Below, piece by piece: positions 1 to 5,839 of a DNA stretch of 35,904 bases. Source of the DNA: Prevotellaceae bacterium UBA4332 (GTDB lineage: Bacteria; Bacteroidota; Bacteroidia; Bacteroidales; Bacteroidaceae); assembly GCA_002394365.1 (NCBI GenBank), contig DGTQ01000014.1, positions 94,431-130,334 on the forward strand, read 5' to 3'. Position numbers and translations under genes: made by a program. The notes beneath the pieces were generated by a model. The model was not told the origin of the DNA, did not search any database, and saw nothing but the letters and a program-made list of their open reading frames with translations. Numbering within the stretch: the first letter of the stretch is position 1; each line of letters begins with the position of its first letter.

Positions 1-107
1 TTGAAAAATCCAGTCCACATATTTTCAGAAGTCTCTTTCTTCATTTCGCATCTTTGATGCTCAGAAACCCAGAAAAAAAACTTATATAAAATCCATGCTA
101 AAATCCT
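1..107. repeat. Direct repeat copy A (about 105 bp)
   Basis: This stretch recurs almost unchanged 256 bp downstream at 257-361, with only a few substitutions and small indels. It is AT-rich and I see no convincing protein in it. Between the copies (108-256) lie short AT-rich repeats of the TTTAATGTTTAAT / CTTCAATG kind and a small GTAGCACC-TATGGTGC palindrome. The interval 1-382 holds no gene that I can support. Confidence 0.8.
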
Positions 108-256
108 TCACTCTTTAATGTTTAATGTTTAATCTTCAATGTTTAATTGATTTTAATCTTAGATTTTCTTTAGATTTTCAGCGTGGATTTTTTCTTAAAA
201 TCCTGTCTTGCTCTGGCAAGCGTAGCACCTATGGTGCGTCCGATTACTAAAATCCA

Positions 257-361
257 TTGAAAAATCCAGTCCACATATTTTTAGAAGTCTCTTTCTTCAT
301 TTCGCATCTTCGATGCTCAGAAATCCAGAAAAAATCTTATATTAAATCCATGCTAAAATCT
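257..361. repeat. Direct repeat copy B (about 105 bp)
   Basis: Second copy of the repeat at 1-107, in the same orientation. It runs straight into a CTTCAATCTTCAATTTTCAAT simple repeat (362-400), which forms the 3' end of the neighbouring phosphatase gene. An ORF can be drawn across it on the plus strand, but that frame is antisense to the phosphatase and shows no family features. Confidence 0.8.
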
Positions 362-382
362 TTAATCTTCAATCTTCAATTT

Positions 383-1024
383 TCAATCTTCAATCTTCTC
401 CCCTTCATCAGCAAAAGAGAGCATCTCCCTGTCGCCGCCCGAGTCGCCGTAGGCATACAGGCAGTATGTCCCCCTCTCGGGCTCGCGCTCCAGCAGTCGG
501 TTTACCTTCTCCTGTCCGTGGCAGTTCCTGCCTTGGTATCTGCCCGTCAGTCTGCCGTCCTCGTCTGTGGCAAGACGGGTGCAGAGCACGTTCTCCACGC
601 CCAGCCTCCTGGCTATGGGCTTCACCCACTGCTCCACGCTGGCGCTTATGATATATACCTCGTGGCCCTCCCTGAGATGCCTGCCGAGCGTGGCGCAGGT
701 GTCGGGATTGAAGAACCCCTTCTGTCCTCCCTCAAGGGGAGACAGCCCGTCGTCAGTTCCGCACACCCTCTCGGCAAAAGCTTTACCCAGGCGCTGAAAC
801 TCGCTCATCTTCATGCCCTTAAAGAAATAGGAGAGCATAATCTCCTTGCACCTGTTGTTGTCTATCACCCCCAGTAACATAAGCATCATGGCAGGCGAGA
901 GCAAGAGTAGTCCGAGGTATGTCTTCACGCGGCCCTGCGTAAAGAGGAGAAACTCCAGCAGGGAGTCCCTGCGCGTCAGGGTGCCGTCGAAGTCAAATGC
1001 CGCTATGTACCTTTTCTTGTCCAA
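383..1024 (-). CDS. HAD superfamily IB phosphatase (PSP/SerB-like)
   Basis: Predicted cytoplasmic phosphohydrolase of HAD subfamily IB; the substrate cannot be told. With a TTG start at 1024 the 213-aa product has motif I DFDGTLT (D11 nucleophile, D13), a helical cap (about 20-90), motif II S127 in IISAS, motif III K173 and motif IV GDSGGD (D194, D198). No ATG is available. An upstream TTG at 1045 is possible but lies only a few bases after the expected transcription start of the TAATTTTG box at 1059-1066. Two oddities: residues 95-104 (SPLEGGQKGF) are encoded by a palindromic repeat element, and the last residues (GEKIED) come from the AATCTTC simple repeat, which supplies the stop. The usual 15-20 residues after the motif IV helix are missing. 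It may still be functional because all catalytic motifs are present. Confidence 0.85.
   Translation of the reverse strand: MDKKRYIAAFDFDGTLTRRDSLLEFLLFTQGRVKTYLGLLLLSPAMMLMLLGVIDNNRCKEIMLSYFFKGMKMSEFQRLGKAFAERVCGTDDGLSPLEGGQKGFFNPDTCATLGRHLREGHEVYIISASVEQWVKPIARRLGVENVLCTRLATDEDGRLTGRYQGRNCHGQEKVNRLLEREPERGTYCLYAYGDSGGDREMLSFADEGEKIED
713..742 (-). repeat. Palindromic GC-rich element inside a coding region
   Basis: Read on the minus strand this is TCTCCCCTTGAGGGAGGA followed by CAGAAGGGGTTC, matching the element family CTCCCCCTTGGGGGGAG-n(2-5)-GAGGGG(G)TTC seen at 34821, 35758 and, in reverse, at 31968 and 34618. It lies in frame in the HAD phosphatase and encodes SPLEGGQKGF. The same frame is used at the start of QueC. 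Confidence 0.7.
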
Positions 1025-1058
1025 CTTGTAACTGGTAACTTGCAACCTGTTAGGTTTG

Positions 1059-1066
1059 CAAAATTA
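1059..1066 (-). promoter_or_regulatory. -7 promoter box of the HAD phosphatase
   Basis: Read on the minus strand the sequence is TAATTTTG, an exact match to the Bacteroidetes -7 consensus TAnnTTTG. Transcription would begin about 5-7 bases further on, close to the TTG at 1045, which favours the downstream TTG at 1024 as the start codon. Confidence 0.6.
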
Positions 1067-1139
1067 CTGTTTTTTTCTCATATTTACAAGTAAAAGGAAA
1101 AAGATGTTAAGAAAAAGGGGTAATTCTCAAACTTTTTTA

Positions 1140-1147
1140 TAACTTTG
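1140..1147 (+). promoter_or_regulatory. -7 promoter box of the 44-aa ORF
   Basis: TAACTTTG followed by CAAC is an exact TAnnTTTG match, 41 bp upstream of the small ORF. I see no clear -33 TTG at the ideal distance. The box suggests that the remnant ORF kept its original promoter and may still be transcribed. Confidence 0.55.
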
Positions 1148-1188
1148 CAACTGGACCTCAAAAAAAACTAAAACCCCAAGAAAACATT

Positions 1189-1323
1189 ATGAAAAAGACA
1201 ATCATCTTAGGCAACATGGCAGTCTTCGACTGCGACTTCCTGCACGACGACATCGAGAAGGTGGCAAAGGCAAACCTCCTCGCCACTATCGTGGATGGCG
1301 AAGAGGTCTTTAAGGCGTACTAA
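1189..1323 (+). pseudogene. 44-aa ORF, probable remnant of an amidohydrolase (internal deletion)
   Basis: The ORF starts MKKTIILGNMAVFDCDFL and ends LATIVDGEEVFKAY. From residue 9 on it resembles the extreme C-terminus of YtcJ-type amidohydrolases, which have an 'ADxVVLDxD...I..VKVLxTIVDGKVVYE' pattern at the end of the composite beta-sandwich. It has none of the metal-binding barrel. A good -7 box and a typical MKKTI start remain, so the simplest reading is a gene that kept its promoter, first codons and last 35 codons and lost the roughly 500 codons between. It could instead be a small expressed protein. The amidohydrolase link is recalled family knowledge. Confidence 0.5.
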
Positions 1324-1374
1324 ACTCTAAACTCTAAACTCTCAACTCTCAACTCTAAACTCTCAACTCTCAAC
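1324..1374. repeat. Tandem repeat of CTCTAAA/CTCTCAA units
   Basis: Seven-base units (AACTCTA, AACTCTC) are repeated about seven times between the small ORF and the stop codon of the HU-like gene. Related GTTGAGA/GTTGAAA runs occur at 16710-16742, 20548-20585 and 21465-21496. These look like low-complexity spacers between genes. Confidence 0.75.
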
Positions 1375-1820
1375 TAAGGTTCAGGTTCCTCGACAATCTG
1401 GTCCTTGAGAATGTAGTGGAAGCCCGCATCGAGGGCGCGGCTGGAGAGTCCCGAGGTCTTGCCTGTGGCAGCATTCTTCTTGTCGCGGGTGAAGAAGGGC
1501 GTGAATTTTATCACGGTGTCCTTGATGTTGGCGGTGATGGAGAAATCCTTCTTGCTCACGGCGCCCGTAGAGCGGAGCATGGGGTAGAAGTAGCCGAAGC
1601 GGTCGAGGGAAATCTTGGTGCCGTTCTGCATCTCGTAGGTCAGCACGTTGGCAAGCTCTATGAGCACTGCGTACACATCTGATTCCTTCACCGATACGTT
1701 CTCCTGCACACGCGCAGCCAGCGCACGGGTATCCATAATCTGGGGGTGCCAGGCGTGGCCGTACCATAGTTTGTTGCCACTCTTTCTCTTGTCCTGACGG
1801 ACATCGACAATAATAGCCAT
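1374..1820 (-). CDS. HU/IHF-like DNA-binding protein (TIGR01201 type)
   Basis: A 148-aa basic protein of the Bacteroidetes HU-related family. It begins MAIIVDVRQDKRKSGNKLWYGHAW, then has a DNABII-like dimerisation core (DTRALAARVQENVSVKESDVYAVLIELANVLTYE across about 30-62), a beta-arm region with GTKISLDRFGYFYPML, and FTPFFTR near the C-terminus. These proteins bind DNA non-specifically and bend it. It is the last gene of a minus-strand cluster with DUF4248, primase and DUF3987 genes. That grouping recurs in Bacteroidales genomes, usually in accessory DNA. Start: ATG at 1820. Confidence in the family is high; its specific role here is unknown. Confidence 0.85.
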   Translation of the reverse strand: MAIIVDVRQDKRKSGNKLWYGHAWHPQIMDTRALAARVQENVSVKESDVYAVLIELANVLTYEMQNGTKISLDRFGYFYPMLRSTGAVSKKDFSITANIKDTVIKFTPFFTRDKKNAATGKTSGLSSRALDAGFHYILKDQIVEEPEP

Positions 1821-1920
1821 AATTTTTTGTCCTTTCTTTGTTTTTGGGGAGTGTCAGGGTTCTTTACTCCTTCACTCCTTGGGTTAATAAATGTTAATAA
1901 TTTGTTTTGTGAGCGCTCTG

Positions 1921-2010
1921 TCGTGCTGCATGCAGAGGCAGTGCCTCTGCGTGTGGAGGCAGTGCCTCCGCGGGTGGAACCAGTGCTTCTGCCTGCAGCT
2001 CCGTTTTTAC
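1921..2010. repeat. Cluster of palindromic repeats (GCAGAGGCA-G-TGCCTCTGC type)
   Basis: Successive small inverted repeats: GCAGAGGCA/TGCCTCTGC, GGAGGCA/TGCCTCC, then GGAACCAGTGCTTCTGCC. The same family recurs at 35577-35740. The interval 1821-2112 between the HU-like and DUF4248 genes has no other feature apart from a CTTCAATTTTCAA simple repeat at 2084-2110. Confidence 0.7.
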
Positions 2011-2112
2011 AGATACAAAGTTACTACATTCTCGCGCCCTGCCTGTGCCCTTTCGTTCGAAAGCGTGCGGTAGCAGAACTTTTCAATCTTCAATTTTCAA
2101 TTTTCAATCTAA

Positions 2113-2328
2113 TCAGGGTTCGCCGAGCATTTCGGTGATAATCTTCACCTGTCGGGGTGTGAATGCCTTGCTGGCGGGCTGGTAGCCCGATGCCGAGAGT
2201 TCCTGCCACAGGGGCAGGCAGCGGCGAATCCATGCCATGAGGTGGTTTACCGCCGTGCGCGGCATGCTCTCGGGAAAGTACATAAGCGCCAGCTCCTTCT
2301 TGGTGTATGCTTTGATTTTGAATTCCAT
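2113..2328 (-). CDS. DUF4248 domain protein
   Basis: A 71-aa protein beginning MEFKIKAYTKKELALMYFPE, typical of DUF4248: a KxYxKxELAxxYxP start followed by helices that suggest a small winged-helix or HTH-like domain (AVNHLMAWIRRCLPLWQEL, then TPRQVKIITEMLG). I chose the ATG at 2328. The open frame extends to 2472, but that part is made of TTAGAGGAG tandem repeats (2341-2378) translating to serine/asparagine-rich sequence, which is not part of the family. It lies between primase and HU-like genes, the usual place for this family. The function is unknown; a DNA-binding or replication-initiation accessory role is inference. Confidence 0.8.
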   Translation of the reverse strand: MEFKIKAYTKKELALMYFPESMPRTAVNHLMAWIRRCLPLWQELSASGYQPASKAFTPRQVKIITEMLGEP

Positions 2329-2340
2329 ATCGTTTTTTGA

Positions 2341-2378
2341 ATTAGAGAAGTTAGAGGAGTTAGAGGAGTTAGAGGAGG
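2341..2378. repeat. Tandem TTAGAGGAG repeat
   Basis: About four 9-bp units (TTAGAGAAG, TTAGAGGAG x3) just upstream of the DUF4248 start. They are followed by the shared module TCCGAGCTCTGCTCGCCTGA at 2381-2400, which recurs exactly at 35643-35662. Confidence 0.7.
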
Positions 2379-2516
2379 ACTCCGAGCTCTGCTCGCCTGA
2401 AGAGCTTCGCTCGAAGAATCGTGGCTTGCAGCCACTTAGACAATACCATAAACTAATCAATAGTCGTAGCATATGTCTTTTAACTCCTTAGCAAGCTTTA
2501 GCGAGCGATAACTCCT

Positions 2517-3431
2517 TTAACTCCTACAATATTTCACATAATACTCTCCGTAGTCCTTGCACGAGGGCGGCAGCTGGTGGTGCACCAGCGAGGGCAAGAG
2601 TTCCTTGAGCTGCAGGAAGAGACGCTCGCCAGGCTCGTCGCGGTCGGGATACATGTGGAGGGTAATTGAAGATTGAAGATTGAAAATTGAAGAGGTGAGC
2701 AACTCCCTACTCTCCCGTGTGAGCAGCGTGGCCGAGGGTATGGCTATCGCCTTCCTGCCCGAGGAGAGCATCGCCCAGCAGTCGGAGCAGCCCTCCGTTA
2801 TCCAGAGCTCGTCTCCAGGCTTCAGCCTGTTGAGCACGGGCAGGTTGTATATGCTGCACTCCGAGCCTGCGGGGAAGCGGAAGCGCGGCTGGCCCCCTCG
2901 GAGCAGGTTGCGGTTCTGCACGCCTATCAGTTTGCCCTCGCGGTCGAAGTAGGGTATCTGCAACCAGGGCACGCCCCTTCGGTCGCGCCACGACGTGAGG
3001 CGGCACCAGCTCACCACCCTCGGGTCAAGCCGCCGCTCCTCGAAGAGGAACCTCCTCGCCTCGTCGCTGAGCCAGGGGTGCTCGAAGTAGCGGGCGTACC
3101 TCGAAGCCTCGAAGGGAAGCGGATAGCTTCGCTGGTTCAAGGAGTTCAAGTCGCTTCGCTGGTTCAAGAGAGCCGTCCCTCCGTTAAGCCATTCGGTGGC
3201 TTCCCTAAAGTTCTTTCTCAGCAGTTTCATCACCAGACTGATGGTGTCGCCATGCTCGCCGCACACGAAGCAGCGGAAGGTGTTGCGCCTCACGGAGAAG
3301 GAGAGCGAGGCATGGTGGTCGTCATGAAAGGGGCACAGAGCCTTGTGTCTCACTACCTCTATTCCGAGGCGCTCGGCAACCCCCTCAATAGGGAGGTCGC
3401 GGAGCTTTTGTATCTCAAGTGCGTCAATCAT
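2517..3431 (-). CDS. DNA primase-like protein (CHC2 zinc finger + Toprim)
   Basis: A 304-aa protein with a primase-type CHC2 zinc finger at the N-terminus (C33-x2-H36-x17-C54-x2-C57) and a Toprim-like domain in the second half: DELWITEGCSDCWAML, with the conserved Glu, and MYPDRDEPG, with the DxD pair. It lacks the long C-terminal DnaB-interaction region of DnaG, so it is a compact accessory primase. It starts 3 bp after the DUF3987 stop, so the two are probably co-translated. Odd points: residues around the two LNQRS copies (3125-3169) and the SSIFNLQSSI segment (2663-2692, between Toprim beta strands) are encoded by the same short repeats found between genes here, apparently inserted without breaking the frame. 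Whether the protein remains active is uncertain. Confidence 0.85.
   Translation of the reverse strand: MIDALEIQKLRDLPIEGVAERLGIEVVRHKALCPFHDDHHASLSFSVRRNTFRCFVCGEHGDTISLVMKLLRKNFREATEWLNGGTALLNQRSDLNSLNQRSYPLPFEASRYARYFEHPWLSDEARRFLFEERRLDPRVVSWCRLTSWRDRRGVPWLQIPYFDREGKLIGVQNRNLLRGGQPRFRFPAGSECSIYNLPVLNRLKPGDELWITEGCSDCWAMLSSGRKAIAIPSATLLTRESRELLTSSIFNLQSSITLHMYPDRDEPGERLFLQLKELLPSLVHHQLPPSCKDYGEYYVKYCRS
3125..3169. repeat. GCTTCGCTGGTTCAA repeats inside the primase gene
   Basis: Two copies of GCTTCGCTGGTTCAA separated by GGAGTTCAAGTC. On the coding strand they give L-N-Q-R-S twice. The same core in the opposite orientation forms the 27-bp units at 3437-3520. It lies downstream of the zinc-finger domain in a region likely to be a linker. 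Confidence 0.7.
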
Positions 3432-3434
3432 GAT

Positions 3435-4823
3435 TTAACCTTTTTGAACCAGCGTAGCATTTGAACCCTTTTGAACCAGCGTAGCGTTTGAACCCTTTTG
3501 AACCAGCGCAGCGTCTTGAACTCTTGTCCCCAAGTACTCCTGAGTCTTAGAATACAGCCCCGTCTGTGCCGAGTATTCGATGAAGCCACGGTTCTTCCAA
3601 ACATTAAGCTGTTTGTTAGCTCCCTCTTTACTCTTACCCAACTGCACGCGCAAAGCCTCCAGTTGAGCCTCATTGAAGCTGCCAGGCAGGCTGTCAAGCA
3701 TATTCTTCGGACCACGTCGCTGAGCCTCCGTCAGCGAGTCTGCGCCCACGTTCAGCATGTCAGCGAACAGTTGCATCTTGCTCCACAGGTCGTGATACAC
3801 CAACCATTCCACCAACTCGCCCATAGCCTTAGTCCACACCTGACCATTCATAATCCACATCACGCAGCCAGCCTTCCATGCCGACACCAGAGCGCGGTGT
3901 GACACCTCGAAGAGCACATCATCATCGGCCAGGTCAGCCAGCGTAGCCATATCCTCAGCCAGCCTGTCAGTCAGTCTGTTCAGCGGACGGATAATAAACC
4001 TGCCCTTATTGCCATCCAGACGCTCCAGATATCCGTCAAGCTTCTCGCAGAACTCCTCGTCAAACTGTCCCACTCTCGGAATCTTACCGCTACGCTTGCC
4101 TCTCACCTTATAGGAGAACACCATGCGTCCGAAAGTGCCGTTAAACAACTCGTTCTTATAAAACTTACGTGCAGGACCAGGCGTTGACGATAGCGTCATG
4201 TTCACTCTCAGCACGGGGTTGCCCGATACGCCGTCAGCCGTTGCGCGCAGTGCGCCAGCCTGAGCACGGTCGTAGATGTTTCTGAGCAAGTGCGACACCT
4301 GCTTGTGTCCGCCACATATATTGTCAGCCATCTCCACCTCAGGCAGGTTCAGATATTGAGAGCGCCCTCCCTGATTCTCCAGCGCTATAGCGTTTTGAAT
4401 AAAAGCAGGATTGGTAAGGTCGGCAGGAGGAAACCAGAAACTAACCTCTGGTCGCTCAGGCTTCTCCTTGTTGGCACCCTTAGTCTTCACCTGTCGTGTC
4501 CAGTCAACCAGTTTGTCATATTCCCCCGCATCATGGTCACGAAAAGGCTTCATGATAGCCTCAATGAGATTAGTCAACTGTGCCTTACCCACACCTGAAG
4601 GGCCTATTAGGTGACCCATCTGGCCGCAAAGCTCATAATAATTATTGTCAGAATACATAAACTCCACACCCGTCAAGTGAGCAGCAAGAGCAGGCAAAGC
4701 CATCGGAACAAGCGGTTCATGCATGTCTTTAGAGGCTTTTGAGAGGAGTAATTTGCAGAAACCAGTGCCCTTAGTAGGCTTAGGCATCTTAGGAGCAGTC
4801 TTGTCAAATATATTATAATTCAT
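3435..4823 (-). CDS. DUF3987 family ATPase-like protein
   Basis: A 462-aa protein resembling DUF3987 proteins, which accompany primase and DUF4248 genes in Bacteroidales and are often compared with VirE/primase-helicase proteins. A Walker A-like GPSGVGKAQLT lies near residues 74-84 after PMALPALAAHLTGVEF, and there is an acidic helix region from about 160. The last ~25 residues are three near copies of ALVQKGSNAT, encoded by a 27-bp tandem repeat (3437-3520), so this C-terminal extension is repeat-derived. It is the first of a tight set with the primase gene. A role in replication of mobile DNA is inference. The BT4734-like N-terminal domain often fused to this family is absent. Confidence 0.8.
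   Translation of the reverse strand: MNYNIFDKTAPKMPKPTKGTGFCKLLLSKASKDMHEPLVPMALPALAAHLTGVEFMYSDNNYYELCGQMGHLIGPSGVGKAQLTNLIEAIMKPFRDHDAGEYDKLVDWTRQVKTKGANKEKPERPEVSFWFPPADLTNPAFIQNAIALENQGGRSQYLNLPEVEMADNICGGHKQVSHLLRNIYDRAQAGALRATADGVSGNPVLRVNMTLSSTPGPARKFYKNELFNGTFGRMVFSYKVRGKRSGKIPRVGQFDEEFCEKLDGYLERLDGNKGRFIIRPLNRLTDRLAEDMATLADLADDDVLFEVSHRALVSAWKAGCVMWIMNGQVWTKAMGELVEWLVYHDLWSKMQLFADMLNVGADSLTEAQRRGPKNMLDSLPGSFNEAQLEALRVQLGKSKEGANKQLNVWKNRGFIEYSAQTGLYSKTQEYLGTRVQDAALVQKGSNATLVQKGSNATLVQKG
3437..3520. repeat. 27-bp tandem repeat (TTTGAACCAGCGTAGCG...)
   Basis: Three imperfect units of GAACCAGCGTAGC plus a TTTGAACCCTT spacer. They overlap the 3' end of the DUF3987 gene, where they encode its C-terminal ALVQKGSN repeats, and reach to within 6 bp of the primase start. 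Confidence 0.8.
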
Positions 4824-4881
4824 TGATTCTTAGAAAATTAATTGATTAAATGATACTTTGAAATTTGGATTGCTATCTCAA

Positions 4882-5043
4882 ATCTCAGTATCTCAGTTAG
4901 TTTTTTAAGGTACCCTCACATCCAGCCCTTTACTTACATTATATATATAACTAATTAATTATTAATAAGTTATAAGATTAATAAGAGAGAGGATTGATGT
5001 GAGAAGTATCTTTTTTTTAACTGAGATACTGAGATACTGAGAT
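4882..5043. repeat. Long imperfect inverted repeat around an AT-rich centre
   Basis: The left arm ATCTCAGTATCTCAGTTA (4882-4899) is perfectly complementary to 5018-5035. A second paired block is CTCACATC (4915-4922) with GATGTGAG (4996-5003). The unpaired spacers between the blocks are nearly equal (15 and 14 nt), and one extra ACTGAGAT unit follows at 5036-5043. The central ~70 bp is very AT-rich (TATATATATAACTAATTAATTA). The structure fills the gap between the DUF3987 gene and the 153-aa gene. It could be an initiation or origin-like site for the adjacent primase module, a MITE-like element or a regulatory cruciform. Confidence 0.75.
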
Positions 5044-5058
5044 GAAATACTTCACACA

Positions 5059-5520
5059 TCACTTCTTCTTTACGAGGTCATTCAGCGCACGGTTCAGTTC
5101 CAGCGCAACCACCTTCGCATAGCCCTCGATGTCGAAGTCCTCCGTCACCGCCACACGCTTCAGCGACGGATGCAGCGTTCCGTCATCGTGGCGGTGGATG
5201 TTCACGTAAAAGCCGCTGAACACCATAGGGTAGCGACGGTAAGTTACCTTCGGCTGACCCTCCACGAACGTGTATTCTTGCTCGCCATCATGAGTCAGTG
5301 CACCTGACAAACCTTTTCCTACAGGCAAGCGCCCAGGCTTACGGGTAAGTAGCTTCAGGTCAACACAAAGTTCGGTGTTCGGATGCAAGCGGTCGCGGTA
5401 AGCGACAGCTAGGGATGAATTACCTGCGAAGTATTCCTTCATTACTTCGCCAATGACCTTAGGTTCATTCGTCTTTTTAGAACCTGATGGTCTGTTCTTT
5501 GAATTAAAATCCTTTTTCAT
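5059..5520 (-). CDS. Hypothetical protein, 153 aa, near the DUF3987/primase module
   Basis: I do not recognise the family. The N-terminal ~25 residues are polar and lysine/serine-rich (MKKDFNSKNRPSGSKKTNEPK), probably disordered. The rest looks like a compact alpha/beta domain: a basic and hydrophobic stretch KLLTRKPGRLPVGKGLSGAL, beta strands around YTFVEGQPKVTYRRYPMVFSG, then DIEGYAKVVALELNRALNDLVKKK as a C-terminal helix. There is no signal peptide or membrane segment. It is transcribed in the same direction as the DUF3987 gene, with the long inverted repeat between them. ATG start at 5520. The composition suggests a DNA- or RNA-associated protein, but that is a guess. Confidence 0.7.
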   Translation of the reverse strand: MKKDFNSKNRPSGSKKTNEPKVIGEVMKEYFAGNSSLAVAYRDRLHPNTELCVDLKLLTRKPGRLPVGKGLSGALTHDGEQEYTFVEGQPKVTYRRYPMVFSGFYVNIHRHDDGTLHPSLKRVAVTEDFDIEGYAKVVALELNRALNDLVKKK

Positions 5521-5571
5521 GTTTTATGGATTTTAGGCGATTCGACAATCTGCTTCGCCACAACTACAGAA

Positions 5572-5603
5572 AGCCAAGAACGGAGTTATTTCTGTTCTTG
5601 GCT
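5572..5603. promoter_or_regulatory. 10-bp perfect inverted repeat upstream of the 153-aa gene
   Basis: AGCCAAGAAC (5572-5581) and GTTCTTGGCT (5594-5603) are perfectly complementary across a 12-nt loop, 52 bp upstream of the start at 5520. On the minus strand it directly follows a CCCTTTGC, similar to a -7 box, so it would fall at the transcription start or in the 5' leader. It could be an operator or a stabilising 5' hairpin. The rest of 5521-5839 is an AT-rich divergent intergenic region with no ORF. Confidence 0.5.
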
Positions 5604-5783
5604 GCAAAGGGAAGAGTTCACATTAGTTCTTGCAACGCCACAAAAAGTATATTTTTACGGAATAGATTTAGTTCCAAATGCTGATATTCAGTTGGTTACA
5701 ACATATATTTTTTTTGAATAAAAACAAAAAATAATTATTTTGTTATTGCGCTATATGTTATTTTGGCAGTTTAGAGACGGAAA

Positions 5784-5815
5784 TTGCTGACATTTATGTT
5801 TTGGCATGATATTTG
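5784..5815 (+). promoter_or_regulatory. Probable promoter of the Argonaute operon
   Basis: A -33-like TTG (5784-5786) is followed after 21 bp by GATATTTG (5808-5815), one mismatch from TAnnTTTG. The ATG at 5840 lies 24 bp downstream in an A/T-only leader with no Shine-Dalgarno sequence, as is usual in Bacteroidetes. Confidence 0.45.
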
Positions 5816-5839
5816 AATAGTTAATAAAAAAAATATATT

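Noticed and set aside
257..877. A 206-aa plus-strand open frame
   Set aside because: It runs antisense through the HAD phosphatase and the upstream repeat, with no family features; the minus strand has all HAD motifs.
2329..2472. N-terminal extension of the DUF4248 protein (Ser/Asn-rich)
   Set aside because: It is translated from TTAGAGGAG tandem repeats and is not part of the family; ATG 2328 gives the usual start.
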